Source of the DNA: Gammaproteobacteria bacterium
GTDB lineage: Bacteria; Pseudomonadota; Gammaproteobacteria; Pseudomonadales; Pseudohongiellaceae
Assembly (NCBI GenBank): GCA_002711845.1
Contig: PASF01000001.1
Span: forward strand, 124,001-188,000
Reading direction: 5' to 3'
DNA length: 64,000 bases
A program made the translations under genes and the position numbers. How positions within the stretch are numbered: the first letter of the stretch is position 1; each line of letters starts with the position of its first letter. Shown here in pieces: positions 37,861 through 47,717 of this stretch. The notes under the pieces are model-generated. The model had not been told where the DNA came from, did no database searches, and saw nothing but the letters and a program-made list of their open reading frames with translations.

Positions 37861-38957
37861 CGGGCAATTACCTGAGGTATCGGGCCATGATGCTGCTGTG
37901 CATGGGGCTGCCAGTTTGCCGTGCCCGGGGTGGTCTCGGGGCTTTTTTTGGGACTTTCTCCGGTACTTTCTCCGGTACTTTCTCCGGGACCTGCTCCGGC
38001 ATAGGCGGTCAGCAAATCCAGCTGCGCGCCGGCGTTGTCAAGGCGCATGAACTGTTGCTTCAGCTCGTCGCCGTGCGGCAGATCCTTACTGTACCAGTCA
38101 ATGTGTTTACGGGCAAAGAGCGCGCCGCGAAAATCACCGTAGAAGGCATGCAGGGCGCGGATGTGATCGATCATCAGGTTGCAGATGTCCGGCGTCGGCG
38201 GGGTGGCCGATGCCGAGCCGGTGTCCAGGTACTGACGGATCTGCCTAAATATCCAGGGGCTGCCCCGGGCGGCGCGGCCGATCATCAGGCCATCAGCATG
38301 GGTGTGTGCCAGGACATAACGGGCTTTCTGCGGGCTGTCTATGTCGCCGTTGGCAATGACCGGCATGCTGACGTGGTGTTTGATCTCGGCGATGGTGTCA
38401 TATTCGGCATCACCCATAAAGCGACACTCGCGGGTGCGACCATGAACACTGAGCATGGCGATGCCGGCATCTTCGGCAATGCGGGCAATGTCCAGGCCGT
38501 TACGCTGATCACGACACCAGCCCGTGCGGATCTTCAGCGTGACAGGTACATCAACCGCCGCCGTGACGGCGCGCAGAATACGCTCGACCAGGTCCGGGTC
38601 TTTGAGCAGCGCCGAGCCGGCCGCTTTTTTGAGCACTTTCTTGGCCGGGCAGCCCATGTTGATATCAATAACCTCCGCACCCTGCTCGGCGTTGAGACGG
38701 GCGGCATCGGCCATCATTTGCGGGTCGAAACCGGCGATCTGGACGATATCAGGGCCACAGGTGGTGGACCGTTTCAGGCGCAGACGGTTTTTCTCGCTGT
38801 CCCACAGTGCCGGGTTGGCGGTGACCATTTCCGCAATCGCAAACGTGGCACCCTGCTGCAGGCAGATTTCACGAAAGGGCAGATCGCTGACGCCGACCAT
38901 GGGGGCCAGCACCAGGGGTTGTCGCAGTGTATGGCGGCCGAGCGTAAAGCTATTCAT
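37857..38957 (-). CDS. dusB: tRNA-dihydrouridine synthase B, with a repeat-bearing C-terminal tail
   Basis: A 366-residue flavoenzyme reducing uridine in the tRNA D-loop. The TIM-barrel shows [31 protein letters not shown] with the catalytic Cys, TLKIRTGW and the HGRTRECRF strand. GDIDSPQKA and [13 protein letters not shown] bind FMN. E. coli DusB is 321 residues; here a low-complexity tail of about 45 residues contains [12 protein letters not shown]. The start overlaps the DUF3426 gene end by eight bases; the stop overlaps fis by ATGA. Confidence 0.95.
   Translation of the reverse strand: MNSFTLGRHTLRQPLVLAPMVGVSDLPFREICLQQGATFAIAEMVTANPALWDSEKNRLRLKRSTTCGPDIVQIAGFDPQMMADAARLNAEQGAEVIDINMGCPAKKVLKKAAGSALLKDPDLVERILRAVTAAVDVPVTLKIRTGWCRDQRNGLDIARIAEDAGIAMLSVHGRTRECRFMGDAEYDTIAEIKHHVSMPVIANGDIDSPQKARYVLAHTHADGLMIGRAARGSPWIFRQIRQYLDTGSASATPPTPDICNLMIDHIRALHAFYGDFRGALFARKHIDWYSKDLPHGDELKQQFMRLDNAGAQLDLLTAYAGAGPGESTGESTGESPKKSPETTPGTANWQPHAQQHHGPIPQVIAR
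37950..37997 (-). repeat. Four 12-bp tandem repeats in dusB
   Basis: Units at 37950-37961, 37962-37973, 37974-37985 and 37986-37997 read GGGACTTTCTCC, GGTACTTTCTCC (twice) and GGGACCTGCTCC on the plus strand. Two units are identical. They encode the Gly-Glu-Ser-(Thr/Pro) repeats of the DusB tail. Copy number could change in steps of four codons without a frameshift. Confidence 0.9.
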
Positions 38958-39507
38958 GGAAGAATCGTACCTGATAATTCACGGCATCGTCAGCGGGTGT
39001 GGCAAATTCAAGCCGCACATTCAGGCTTTGCTGTGCAGACATTGCCATGACCACCGGCGTAGCCGGCGACTGATCCAGGTATTGGCGAGGAGAAAATCGC
39101 CGGCCGGCAACGGGCTGTCCGTGGATGTCCGAAAACACCAGCTCGAGCGTCGGCAGTGACTGCGAAAAGCCGGCATTGTTGGTAAACCGCAGTGCCATCT
39201 GTGAGATGCCCTGGTAATCCGGATGCGGGTCAATGGATAACTGATTGCTAACAATAAGCCGGCTGTCCTGGCGGGTAGGCAACACGCAGTCGGCGATCTC
39301 GCAGGCGCGCAGCAGCCAGGGCCGCAGCGTGTCATGCTGGCTGATGCTGTCCAGGTGCCGAATGCCAACCTGCGCCAGCAGGCCGGCGGCCAGTGCCAGA
39401 CTGACAGTGGCATAGCCGATGAGTCGCCAGGGAGATGCGCTTTTTTGCGGGACTGCTGTCAGTTCCGCTTTGCTATCGGGTTGATCAGGTTCAATCAGCG
39501 TCCACAT
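38950..39507 (-). CDS. DUF3426 membrane protein without the usual zinc-ribbon N-terminus
   Basis: A 185-residue protein: a short cytosolic start, one membrane helix (WRLIGYATVSLALAAGLLAQ), then an extracytoplasmic DUF3426 domain. That domain includes LRPWLLRACEIADCVLPTRQD and LELVFSDIHGQPVAGRRFSPRQYL. Family members usually have a Cys-rich zinc ribbon and a long linker before the helix; none is seen here. ATG 39507 follows the prmA TGA by one base. An earlier in-frame start inside prmA would add 29 residues with no zinc ribbon. Function unknown; the position between prmA and dusB is conserved. Confidence 0.85.
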   Translation of the reverse strand: MWTLIEPDQPDSKAELTAVPQKSASPWRLIGYATVSLALAAGLLAQVGIRHLDSISQHDTLRPWLLRACEIADCVLPTRQDSRLIVSNQLSIDPHPDYQGISQMALRFTNNAGFSQSLPTLELVFSDIHGQPVAGRRFSPRQYLDQSPATPVVMAMSAQQSLNVRLEFATPADDAVNYQVRFFHE

Positions 39508-39508
39508 G

Positions 39509-40396
39509 TCAGTTACCGGTAGCGAGGCGGGTGCCTTCAATCCTGACCCACTCGTCCTGAATGACGGGCGTCTGCATGGTGAAAAATGGCTCATAGGTTG
39601 CCATCAATGCGTCGGTCTGATCGGCCAGCACGCCTGACAGGATCAGCTTGCCGCCCGGTCTGGTGAGGCTCGCCAGTATCGGCGTCAGCTCGGCCAATGG
39701 CCCTGACAGGATGTTGGCCACCACTACATCTGCCGGCTCATGCGGCTCGCCGGGCAAATGCACGGTCATCAGCGCGGGGGAAATGCCGTTCATGTCGCGG
39801 TTGTTGCCGCTGGCGGTGACTGCCTGCGGGTCATTGTCCACGGCCACCACACGACTGGCGCCCAGCAGCGCTGCGGCGATCGCCAGAATGCCGGAGCCGC
39901 AGCCGTAGTCAATCACGCTTTTGTTGACCAGTGGCTGACTGTCCAGCCAGGCCAGACACAATGCCGTGGTCGGGTGGGTTCCCGAGCCAAATGCCAGTCC
40001 CGGGTCGAGCATGATATTGACCGCATCAGGTTCCGGAGGCTCACTCCAGCTGGGGCAGACCCAGAGACGCTCACCAAACCGCATGGGCCTGAAATCGCTC
40101 ATCCAGGCCCGCTCCCAATCCTGATCAGCAATGTTTTCGCTCAGCAGATCACTTTCCAGAAGCCGGCTGCCGGCGGTGATCGTGGCGATGATGTCATCAG
40201 GGTCGACGTCGGCTTCAAACAGCGCGCACAACAGGGTCTGCTGCCACAATGGCGTGGTGTCCGGGTCAAGCTGAAACACCGGTTCATCTTCGGCGTCGAG
40301 CAATGTCACCGACACGGCGCCGACAGACTGGAACAGCTGTTCCATCTGTGGCGCCTCTGCGTCGGTGATTCGCGCCTTTATCTGTAACCAGGGCAT
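39509..40396 (-). CDS. prmA: Ribosomal protein L11 methyltransferase
   Basis: A 295-residue SAM enzyme that trimethylates L11. The N-terminal L11-recognition domain starts MPWLQIKARITD, as in E. coli. The Rossmann-like domain carries DPGLAFGSGTHPTT, VIDYGCGSGILAIAA (SAM motif I) and ADVVVANILSGPLAEL. ATG 40396 is used, as it matches the family start; an upstream ATG would add four residues. It follows accC by 30 bases. Confidence 0.96.
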   Translation of the reverse strand: MPWLQIKARITDAEAPQMEQLFQSVGAVSVTLLDAEDEPVFQLDPDTTPLWQQTLLCALFEADVDPDDIIATITAGSRLLESDLLSENIADQDWERAWMSDFRPMRFGERLWVCPSWSEPPEPDAVNIMLDPGLAFGSGTHPTTALCLAWLDSQPLVNKSVIDYGCGSGILAIAAALLGASRVVAVDNDPQAVTASGNNRDMNGISPALMTVHLPGEPHEPADVVVANILSGPLAELTPILASLTRPGGKLILSGVLADQTDALMATYEPFFTMQTPVIQDEWVRIEGTRLATGN

Positions 40397-40426
40397 AAAC
40401 GTTTCCACATGACCGGACGTCGGCTG

Positions 40427-41782
40427 TCAGGCTTTCTTGTGACCGCCATTGAGCATGTTTTCCAGGTAGTGGATATTGACACCACCTTTACGGAAATTAT
40501 GATCGCGCAGGATGTCCTTGTGCAATGGCGTATTGGTTCTGATGCCATCAATCAACAGCTCATCGAGGGCATTCTGCATACGCACCAGTGCTTCATCACG
40601 GTCGACGCCATAGCTGATCAGTTTGGCGATCAGTGAGTCATAATACGGTGGTACCGTGTAGCCACTGTAAATGTGCGAGTCGACCCGTATGCCATTGCCG
40701 CCGGGGGCATGGAACAGGTTGATCTTGCCGGGGCAGGGCATGAACGAGGATGGATCTTCCGCGTTGATGCGACACTCGAAGGCATGGCCCTTGATCTTGA
40801 TATCTTCCTGTTTGATGGTCAATGGCATGCCACTGGCAATCTTCAGCTGTTCCTTGACGATATCAATGCCGGTGACCATTTCGGTAACCGGGTGCTCAAC
40901 CTGCACACGGGTGTTCATCTCGATGAAGAAGAACTGCTCATCCTGGTACAGGAACTCCAGCGTGCCGGCGCCGCGGTACTTCATCAGTTTGCAGGCCTTG
41001 ATGCAGGTGTCGGCGACCTGGGCACGGACATGATCGGGAATGCCGGGTGCAGGGGCTTCTTCGATCACTTTCTGGTGCCGGCGCTGCATGGAGCAGTCAC
41101 GGTCGCCCAGGTAAACAGCGTTACCCATGCCGTCGCCCAGTACCTGTATTTCCACATGACGCGGGTTTTCCAGGAATTTCTCCAGGTACACCACGTCGCT
41201 GCCAAAGGCGGCCTTGGCTTCCGACTGCGTGACATAAATGGCTTTCAGCAGCGCGGCTTCGCTGTGTACCACGCGCATGCCGCGACCACCACCACCGGCG
41301 GCTGCCTTGATGATCACCGGGTAGCCGATGCGCTTGGCGATGGCCAGGGTGCGTTCAGAGTCGTTGTCCAGGGGGCCGTCGGAGCCAGGTACGGTCGGCA
41401 CGCCTGCCTCGATCATGGCCTTGATCGCGGAGACCTTGTCACCCATCAGGCGGATGGTTTCGGCGCGCGGGCCGATAAAGACAAAGCCGCTGCGCTCTAC
41501 CTGTTCGGCAAAGTCGGCATTCTCCGACAGAAACCCGTAACCGGGATGGATGGCAACGGCATCAGTGACTTCGGTGGCACTGATAATGGCCGGCACATTG
41601 AGGTAGCTTTTGGCCGCACTGGCGGGGCCGATGCAGACCGACTCGTCCGCGAGGCGAACGTGCATCAGGTCGCGGTCAGCACTGGAGTGGACGGCGACAG
41701 TTTTGATGCCGAGCTCTTTGCAGGCACGCAGAATTCGAAGGGCAATCTCGCCGCGATTGGCTATCAGGACTTTCTCAAGCAT
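40427..41782 (-). CDS. accC: Acetyl-CoA carboxylase, biotin carboxylase subunit
   Basis: A 451-residue ATP-grasp enzyme that carboxylates biotin on AccB. Signatures are [20 protein letters not shown] at the N-terminus, [13 protein letters not shown] (Gly-rich ATP loop), [19 protein letters not shown] and [15 protein letters not shown] with the catalytic Glu/Arg. Length agrees with E. coli (449). The start is 12 bases after accB. Confidence 0.98.
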   Translation of the reverse strand: MLEKVLIANRGEIALRILRACKELGIKTVAVHSSADRDLMHVRLADESVCIGPASAAKSYLNVPAIISATEVTDAVAIHPGYGFLSENADFAEQVERSGFVFIGPRAETIRLMGDKVSAIKAMIEAGVPTVPGSDGPLDNDSERTLAIAKRIGYPVIIKAAAGGGGRGMRVVHSEAALLKAIYVTQSEAKAAFGSDVVYLEKFLENPRHVEIQVLGDGMGNAVYLGDRDCSMQRRHQKVIEEAPAPGIPDHVRAQVADTCIKACKLMKYRGAGTLEFLYQDEQFFFIEMNTRVQVEHPVTEMVTGIDIVKEQLKIASGMPLTIKQEDIKIKGHAFECRINAEDPSSFMPCPGKINLFHAPGGNGIRVDSHIYSGYTVPPYYDSLIAKLISYGVDRDEALVRMQNALDELLIDGIRTNTPLHKDILRDHNFRKGGVNIHYLENMLNGGHKKA

Positions 41783-41794
41783 TGGTGTTGACCT

Positions 41795-42265
41795 TTAGAC
41801 GATGGTGACCAGTGCCTGGTCGAATTCAACGGGCTCGCCGTCCTGTACAAGAATGGCTTCCACGACGCCACTGTGATCAGACTCGATCTGGTTCATCATT
41901 TTCATGGCTTCGACAATACAGATGACGTCGCCGACTTTCACGTGCTGGCCCACTTCCACAAACGCCGGTGAGGAGGGCGACGGCGATCGGTAAAAGGTGC
42001 CGACCATGGGTGACTTCACCACATTGCCACGGATCTTCTTACTGTCCTTGCCGGCATCTGCTGCAGGCGCAGAGGCCGGTGCAGCGGCGGGTGCGGGCGC
42101 AGCGGCCGGCGCCGGCGCAGGAGCGCTCTGGTATTGCACAGGTGGCGGCGTGACCTTGCTGGCGCGGCTGATGCGGACGGCCTCCTCGCCTTCCTTGATC
42201 TCGATTTCCGCGACGTCGGAGGACTCGAGCAGTTCAATGAGTTTTTTTACTTTTCTGATATCCAT
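41795..42265 (-). CDS. accB: Biotin carboxyl carrier protein
   Basis: A 156-residue carrier. [20 protein letters not shown] is the family N-terminus. A 40-residue Ala/Pro linker follows, then the biotinyl domain with the biotinylated lysine in [15 protein letters not shown]. It carries carboxybiotin between AccC and the transcarboxylase AccAD (not in this window). It lies 54 bases after aroQ and 12 before accC. Confidence 0.98.
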   Translation of the reverse strand: MDIRKVKKLIELLESSDVAEIEIKEGEEAVRISRASKVTPPPVQYQSAPAPAPAAAPAPAAAPASAPAADAGKDSKKIRGNVVKSPMVGTFYRSPSPSSPAFVEVGQHVKVGDVICIVEAMKMMNQIESDHSGVVEAILVQDGEPVEFDQALVTIV

Positions 42266-42319
42266 AATAGCGTCTCTTTACCTGGGAATTGCGTCTGTAA
42301 GGTTTATGTTATTGGTTTT

Positions 42320-42760
42320 TTAAGTGGTCGTTCGTTGCAATGCTGCCTGCAGGGCCAGGTCGTAGCTCTGCGAGCCGAGGCCGGTAATGGTGCCCACCGC
42401 GATGTCGGAAAAGTACGAGTGATGGCGGAAGCTCTCGCGTTTATGGACATTGGACAGGTGCACCTCAATAAACGGGATATCAACGGCCAGCAGCGCGTCG
42501 CGCAAGGCGACACTGGTGTGGGTCAGCGCGGCCGGGTTGATGATGATAAAATTGATGCCTTCGCGACGCGCATCATGAATGCGATCAATCAATTCGTACT
42601 CGGCATTGCTCTGCAGGTGCATCAGGTGATGCCCGGCGTCCATGCAGGTATTGCTGAGGCGGGCGTTAATGTCATCCAGCGTTTCCCGACCGTAAACCTC
42701 GGGTTCACGGGTGCCCAGCAGATTGAGGTTGGGGCCGTGCAGCACTAGAATGGTCGCCAT
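42320..42760 (-). CDS. aroQ: Type II 3-dehydroquinate dehydratase
   Basis: A 146-residue dodecameric dehydroquinase for the third shikimate step. [18 protein letters not shown], the lid ([11 protein letters not shown]) with catalytic Arg and Tyr, [19 protein letters not shown] and [20 protein letters not shown] with catalytic His are all seen. It heads aroQ-accB-accC. About 130 bases separate it from the DsbD-like gene. Confidence 0.97.
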   Translation of the reverse strand: MATILVLHGPNLNLLGTREPEVYGRETLDDINARLSNTCMDAGHHLMHLQSNAEYELIDRIHDARREGINFIIINPAALTHTSVALRDALLAVDIPFIEVHLSNVHKRESFRHHSYFSDIAVGTITGLGSQSYDLALQAALQRTTT

Positions 42761-42889
42761 AGTCGTTTCCGTTCATCGGATTTTTGCTTTGATGGCGGCA
42801 TTTTGTCAGATTTTTCACAGATTTTCACCTTCAGATTGTGGTTTTTCTCTGATCTTTTCTGTTCTGTGGTGGTATTGGGCAGGCGCTGG

Positions 42890-43384
42890 TCAGGGCGTTA
42901 TTTCCACCAGGCGGGTTTGTGGCGGGTAGCACAGGCCGGCTGCCGCGCAGCCCTGATAGCGGATTTGCAGCCGGAGGTCGCTGCCCCGGGCGTCGGCTGG
43001 CAGTGTCAGCGCGCTGGTCAGGCCGTGATAATAGACCTCAACATCGCCGAAGAACTCATCATGATGCTGATCGCCTGGGGGCATGGCGGCAGTCAATTCG
43101 CGGGTTTCACCATCATCAGCAACCAGGCTGAAGCTGAATTTGTCCCGGTACAGATAGTAGTCGGGCGCGACAGTCCAATGAATGGAAATACCGTCCGCTG
43201 AATCCAGGCTGGTGTAATACTGAAATGCTTCATCAACATCCAGAAAGGCCGGCCGGCTGCTGTTGAACAGGCCGCTGGGCTGGGCTGACCCGTAGCCAGC
43301 CGCCAGCAGCGCCATCAACAGCAGGGCTGTTTGCCAGACACGGGCACTGTTATGCCTGATAACGTTCAAACACCAGCGTTGCAT
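42890..43384 (-). CDS. Free-standing DsbD alpha (N-terminal) domain
   Basis: A 164-residue secreted protein. A signal peptide ([18 protein letters not shown], then QPSG) precedes one domain that matches DsbD-alpha. [34 protein letters not shown] and [20 protein letters not shown] carry the two redox Cys of E. coli DsbD-alpha (C103/C109 equivalents). The reading frame stops right after the domain, so the membrane (beta) and thioredoxin (gamma) parts are missing, and the 130 bases to aroQ have no room for them. ATG 43384 is inside the fabB 3' end (35-base overlap) and opens the signal peptide. Full-length dsbD occupies this position in Pseudomonas. Either a functional small domain or a remnant of dsbD. 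Confidence 0.8.
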   Translation of the reverse strand: MQRWCLNVIRHNSARVWQTALLLMALLAAGYGSAQPSGLFNSSRPAFLDVDEAFQYYTSLDSADGISIHWTVAPDYYLYRDKFSFSLVADDGETRELTAAMPPGDQHHDEFFGDVEVYYHGLTSALTLPADARGSDLRLQIRYQGCAAAGLCYPPQTRLVEITP

Positions 43385-44567
43385 TGGTACCACCGAAGCC
43401 GAAGCTGTTGGACATGATGCAGTCGAGTTTGACATCGTCCATGCGTTTTGTCGCAATATTCAGACCGGCTGCCTCCGGGGCAAGTTCCGTGATATTGATG
43501 GACGCACTGACAAATTTGTTTTCCATCATCAGCAGGCTGTAGATGGCCTCCTGGGCGCTGGTCGCGCCCAGTGAGTGACCGGTCTGGGACTTGGTGGAGT
43601 TGATGATGGGGGATTTTTCGCCAAACACTTCCTTGATGGCGCGCAGCTCACTGACATCGCCCACTGGCGTGCTGGTGCCATGCGTGTTCAGGTAGTCGAT
43701 GGGCTTGTTGACGGTGGCCAGGGCCATCTTCATGCAGCGGATGGCGCCCTCACCAGATGGCGCGACCATGTCGTAACCGTCTGAGGTGGCACCATAACCG
43801 GTGATTTCGGCATAGATTTTGGCGCCGCGGGCCAGTGCGTGATCCAGCGACTCGATCACCAGGACGGCGCCGCCACCGGCAATCACAAAGCCGTCGCGTG
43901 AGACATCAAACGGCCGGGACGCTTTGGCTGGCTCATCGTTGTGTGTTGTGGTCAGCGCGCCCATGGCATCAAACAGGTTGGTCAGTGTCCAGTGCTCGGA
44001 CTCGCCGCCGCCGGCAAACACCACATCCTGTTTGCCCAGCTGAATCAGCTCGACAGCGTTGCCAATACAGTGGGCACTGGTGGCGCAGGCCGACGAGATG
44101 GAGTAATTCACGCCCTTGATCTTGTAAGGCGTTGCCAGGCAGGCCGACACCGTGCTGCCCATGGTGCGGGGCACGCGGTAGGGCCCGATCTTGCGCAGAC
44201 CTTTGGTGCGCAGGATGTCGGCGGCTTCCACCTGGTCCTGCGAGGACGAACCGCCGGCGCCCATGATGATGCCAGTGCGCTCGTTGGAGACATCGCTGTC
44301 CTCCAGGCCGGCGTCCTTGATGGCCTGGTCCATGGCGATATAGCCATAGGCGGCGGCATCGCCCATGAAGCGCAATACTTTACGGTCAATATGATCCGCA
44401 AAATCGATATCAACCCGGCCGGAAATCAACGCGCGCAGGCCCATTTCCTCATATTCCGGATTGTAGGTGATGCCGCTGCGGCCATCACGCAGTGCGTCAA
44501 GCACGGTCTGCTTGTCATTGCCTATACAGGAAACAATACCGATACCGGTGACAACAACGCGTTTCAT
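43350..44567 (-). CDS. fabB: 3-oxoacyl-ACP synthase I
   Basis: A 405-residue KAS I (E. coli 406), which elongates acyl chains and is required for unsaturated fatty acids with FabA. The catalytic Cys is in [10 protein letters not shown], and His residues are in [12 protein letters not shown] and [29 protein letters not shown] is the C-terminal signature. ATG 44567 begins [13 protein letters not shown], with GAGG before it; an earlier start would add 18 residues. It follows fabA by 90 bases. Confidence 0.98.
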   Translation of the reverse strand: MKRVVVTGIGIVSCIGNDKQTVLDALRDGRSGITYNPEYEEMGLRALISGRVDIDFADHIDRKVLRFMGDAAAYGYIAMDQAIKDAGLEDSDVSNERTGIIMGAGGSSSQDQVEAADILRTKGLRKIGPYRVPRTMGSTVSACLATPYKIKGVNYSISSACATSAHCIGNAVELIQLGKQDVVFAGGGESEHWTLTNLFDAMGALTTTHNDEPAKASRPFDVSRDGFVIAGGGAVLVIESLDHALARGAKIYAEITGYGATSDGYDMVAPSGEGAIRCMKMALATVNKPIDYLNTHGTSTPVGDVSELRAIKEVFGEKSPIINSTKSQTGHSLGATSAQEAIYSLLMMENKFVSASINITELAPEAAGLNIATKRMDDVKLDCIMSNSFGFGGTNATLVFERYQA

Positions 44568-44657
44568 AATTACCTCGTTAGAACCATTTGGTGCTGTGTA
44601 GCAACTTTTTAAGTGAGTCAAAAGCCGGGTCAGTGAATCAAAAAGCGAGTCTGTGAA

Positions 44658-45185
44658 TCAGAAGCTCGCTTCCGGGGTAAACAGTCCGACTTTCAGGCCC
44701 TTGGCTGTGTAGATGACTTTGCCATCCACGGCAACGGTACCATCGGCCACGCCCATGACCAGTTTACGCTCAATAATGCGGCTGAGTGAAATCTCGTAAG
44801 TGACCTTGTTGGCGTCAGGCAGAATCTCGCCACTGAATTTGACTTCGCCTGAGCCCAGTGCCCGGCCTTTGCCCAGATTGCCGCGCCAGCCCAGATAGAA
44901 ACCAACCAGCTGCCACATGGCATCAAGGCCCAGGCAGCCGGGCATGACCGGGTCTTCCGGAAAATGGCAGTCGAAGAACCAGAGGTCCGGACGGATGTCG
45001 AGTTCCGCAATGATCAGGCCTTTGCCGTGCTCGCCGCCGTGGTCATTGATTTCGACGATTCTGTCCATCATCAGCATGTTGCCGACGGGCAGCCTGGCGT
45101 TGCCAGGGCCGAACATGCGGCCAAAGCCACAGTCGATCAATTCGTCGCGCTCATAGGCGCTCTTGGGCGTAAATCCTGTATTCAT
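44658..45185 (-). CDS. fabA: 3-hydroxydecanoyl-ACP dehydratase/isomerase
   Basis: A 175-residue hot-dog enzyme that dehydrates and isomerises C10 intermediates for unsaturated fatty acids. [31 protein letters not shown] with catalytic His and Asp, and [15 protein letters not shown] are diagnostic. The start is uncertain: ATG 45185 or GTG 45200 (five more residues); both ribosome sites are weak. fabB follows 90 bases later. It diverges from manC. Confidence 0.96.
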   Translation of the reverse strand: MNTGFTPKSAYERDELIDCGFGRMFGPGNARLPVGNMLMMDRIVEINDHGGEHGKGLIIAELDIRPDLWFFDCHFPEDPVMPGCLGLDAMWQLVGFYLGWRGNLGKGRALGSGEVKFSGEILPDANKVTYEISLSRIIERKLVMGVADGTVAVDGKVIYTAKGLKVGLFTPEASF

Positions 45186-45348
45186 AAGCTGTTTTGGCAC
45201 CAGATTCTCACAAAGCGTGCAATATTATCGCGAGCGGGCGAAATAATCGATACTATTTTACCGCGATGGCTGTTGCAGTCATGTGACCAACAGACGGCAT
45301 TGACCCATCTGGGTTAGACTTGCAGCCCTGACATTCGAAGGAAACGAT

Positions 45349-46851
45349 ATGATCATCCCGGTAATACTGGCGGGTGGCGTTGGCTCCCGCCTCTGGCCGC
45401 TCTCGCGTCAACTCAACCCCAAACAGTTTATCGCATTTTCCGATACCTCCGCAGGTGCTGACAGTCAGACGCTGTTTCAGGCCACGCTCTCGCGGCTGGA
45501 CGGCATTGACGGGTTGGCTGCGCCAATCGTGATCTGCAACGAGGAGCATCGCTTTCTGGTCGCCGAGCAGCTGCGCGTGCTGGATATCCATAATGCCAGC
45601 ATTGTGCTCGAGCCGCAGGGACGCAACACCGCGCCGGCAGTTACCCTGGCCAGTATACTGGCGGCAAGACATGCCGGGCAGCAGGGCGCGGCCGGGGATA
45701 CTGAGCCGGTCCTGCTGGTGCTGCCGGCTGACCACATCATCCGCGACCCGGCGGTGTTCCGCCACTGTGTCGCCGCTGGCGCCCGCCAGGCGCTGGCTGG
45801 CCGGCTGGTGACGTTTGGTATTGAGGCCACCTACCCGGAAACCGGCTATGGGTATGTCAAACGTGATGCGTCAGGCCCGGAACGACAGGGCAGGAATCTG
45901 TCGCCGGCCGGCAGTGCAGAGGCTTTCGCGGTGGCGCGATTCGTGGAAAAACCCGATGCCGAAACGGCTGCCGGCTACCTTGCCGACGGCTCCTACTACT
46001 GGAACAGCGGCATGTTCATGTTCACGCCAGACCATTGGTTGCAGGAACTGACACGGCAGCAACCGGAGATGGTGTCAGTGTGTCAGGCTGCCTGCCGGCA
46101 GAGGCAGACGGACGGCGATTTTGTCAGGGTGTCAGCCGATATCTTTGCCGCCTGTCCATCTGACTCGATTGACTACGCGGTGATGGAAAAGACCGCTGCC
46201 GCCGTCGTGATTCCCATGGCCGCAGCCTGGAGTGACATGGGCGCATGGAGCGCGCTCTGGGACGTCAGTGAACACCGTACGCGTGACAATAATGTGGTGA
46301 TTGGCGATGTTCACTGCGTTGACGTCAGCAACAGTTATGTCCGCGCCGGGTCCCGACTGGTGGCCGCGGTTGGCATTGAAAATGCAGTTATCGTGGAAAC
46401 GGCAGATGCCGTGCTGGTGGCCAACAAGGATCAGGTGCAGAACGTCAAGCAGGTTGTGCAGTGGCTGGAACAGCACCAGCGCCCCGAAGCTGTCAATCAT
46501 ACGCTGGTCTACCGGCCCTGGGGTTCCTACGAAAGCCTGGCACACGGGCCGGGGTTTCAGGTCAAGCATATCAGGGTCCGTCCTGGTGCGGCCCTGTCAC
46601 TGCAAATGCACCAACACAGGGCAGAGCACTGGGTGGTGATCAGCGGGGAGGCAACCGTGACCTGTGACGAGCGGGTTTTTACGCTCACCGCCAACCAGTC
46701 GACATTCCTGCCGCTGGGTTGCAAACATCGCCTGCAGAACAAAAGCAGTGAGTGGATAGAATTGATTGAAGTCCAGACCGGTGATTATCTGGGCGAAGAC
46801 GATATCGTCAGATTCGAGGATGTGTACGGTCGCGTACCGACCGACCAATAA
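45349..46851 (+). CDS. manC: Mannose-1-phosphate guanylyltransferase / mannose-6-phosphate isomerase
   Basis: A 500-residue bifunctional type II enzyme. The N-terminal nucleotidyltransferase (about 1-290) has LAGGVGSRLWPLSRQLNPKQ and FVEKPDAETA. The linker region then leads to a cupin isomerase domain (about 385-495) with YRPWGSYESL, KHIRVRPGAALSLQMHQHRA and EHWVVISGEA. It makes GDP-mannose from mannose-1-P and can isomerise fructose-6-P. GAAGGAAACG precedes the ATG. galU follows by 16 bases and the phosphomannomutase gene comes next. Confidence 0.95.
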   Translation: MIIPVILAGGVGSRLWPLSRQLNPKQFIAFSDTSAGADSQTLFQATLSRLDGIDGLAAPIVICNEEHRFLVAEQLRVLDIHNASIVLEPQGRNTAPAVTLASILAARHAGQQGAAGDTEPVLLVLPADHIIRDPAVFRHCVAAGARQALAGRLVTFGIEATYPETGYGYVKRDASGPERQGRNLSPAGSAEAFAVARFVEKPDAETAAGYLADGSYYWNSGMFMFTPDHWLQELTRQQPEMVSVCQAACRQRQTDGDFVRVSADIFAACPSDSIDYAVMEKTAAAVVIPMAAAWSDMGAWSALWDVSEHRTRDNNVVIGDVHCVDVSNSYVRAGSRLVAAVGIENAVIVETADAVLVANKDQVQNVKQVVQWLEQHQRPEAVNHTLVYRPWGSYESLAHGPGFQVKHIRVRPGAALSLQMHQHRAEHWVVISGEATVTCDERVFTLTANQSTFLPLGCKHRLQNKSSEWIELIEVQTGDYLGEDDIVRFEDVYGRVPTDQ

Positions 46852-46867
46852 AAGGAGTGTACAAACA

Positions 46868-47695
46868 ATGATCAAGAAATGTCTGTTCCCGGCGGCCGGC
46901 TATGGTACCCGCTTTTTGCCTGTTACCAAGGCCATGCCCAAGGAGATGTTGCCGCTGGTGAACAAACCGTTGATTCAGTACGGTGTTGAAGAAGCGCTGG
47001 CAGCTGGCATGGCGGGCATCGCCATTGTCACCGGGCGCGGCAAGCGTGCCATTGAAGACCATTTTGACATCAGCTTTGAACTGGAGACCCAGATTGCCGG
47101 CACATCCAAGGAAGCGGCCCTCAAGGAAGTCCGTCACATCATGAGGGAGTGCACATTCTCCTACACCCGGCAGGTGGAGATGAAAGGCCTGGGGCATGCC
47201 ATTCTCACCGGTGAAACGCTGATCGGCAATGAGGCCTTTGGTGTGGTGCTGGCCGATGACTATTGTGTCACTGAAGGCGACGGTGTGTTGACGCAAATGG
47301 TGGCCCTGTATGAGAAATATCAGTGCAGCATTGTTGCCATTGAAGAGGTGCCGCGAGAGGAAACCTTCAAGTACGGTGTGATTGATGGCGACGAGATTGA
47401 GCCGGGTGTCTTCCGCATCAGCCAGATGGTGGAAAAACCCGACCCTGCCGACGCACCCTCAAACCTGGCAATCATTGGGCGCTACATACTGACGCCGGAC
47501 ATCTTTGACGTATTGCAGACCACACCGCCTGGCCGCAATGGCGAATTGCAGATCACCGATGCCCTGATGACGCTGGCGCAACAGGGCAAGGTGCTGGGTT
47601 ACCGCTTCAAGGGACGGCGCTTTGATTGCGGCAGCGTCGAAGGCTTCGTAGAAGCAACCAACTACAATTATCAGCATATCTACCAGCGTAGTTGA
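46868..47695 (+). CDS. galU: UTP-glucose-1-phosphate uridylyltransferase
   Basis: A 275-residue GalU. The start [20 protein letters not shown] matches the family; a longer in-frame start would add 34 residues that overlap manC and have no equivalent. [29 protein letters not shown] and KGLGHAI are seen, with the DDYC metal site and [18 protein letters not shown]. It makes UDP-glucose for polysaccharides and other glycans. AAGGAG lies 12 bases before the ATG. A small hairpin (47684-47702) spans the stop codon, followed by TTTTT at 47710. Confidence 0.95.
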   Translation: MIKKCLFPAAGYGTRFLPVTKAMPKEMLPLVNKPLIQYGVEEALAAGMAGIAIVTGRGKRAIEDHFDISFELETQIAGTSKEAALKEVRHIMRECTFSYTRQVEMKGLGHAILTGETLIGNEAFGVVLADDYCVTEGDGVLTQMVALYEKYQCSIVAIEEVPREETFKYGVIDGDEIEPGVFRISQMVEKPDPADAPSNLAIIGRYILTPDIFDVLQTTPPGRNGELQITDALMTLAQQGKVLGYRFKGRRFDCGSVEGFVEATNYNYQHIYQRS

Positions 47696-47717
47696 CACGC
47701 TGACCAGGGTTTTTAAT

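Noticed and set aside
37950..37997. Short regular repeats as a CRISPR-like array
   Set aside because: Units are 12 bases, contiguous with no spacers, and encode an in-frame protein tail.
37809..39050. 413-codon open frame antisense to dusB
   Set aside because: It spans the Gly/Thr repeat and is explained by dusB codon bias.
40673..41791. 372-codon open frame antisense to accC
   Set aside because: accC is unambiguous on the other strand; the antisense product lacks motifs.
47684..47715. Hairpin plus TTTTT between galU and the mutase gene as a terminator
   Set aside because: The stem is only 6 bp and the T-run starts seven bases after it; at most a weak attenuator.
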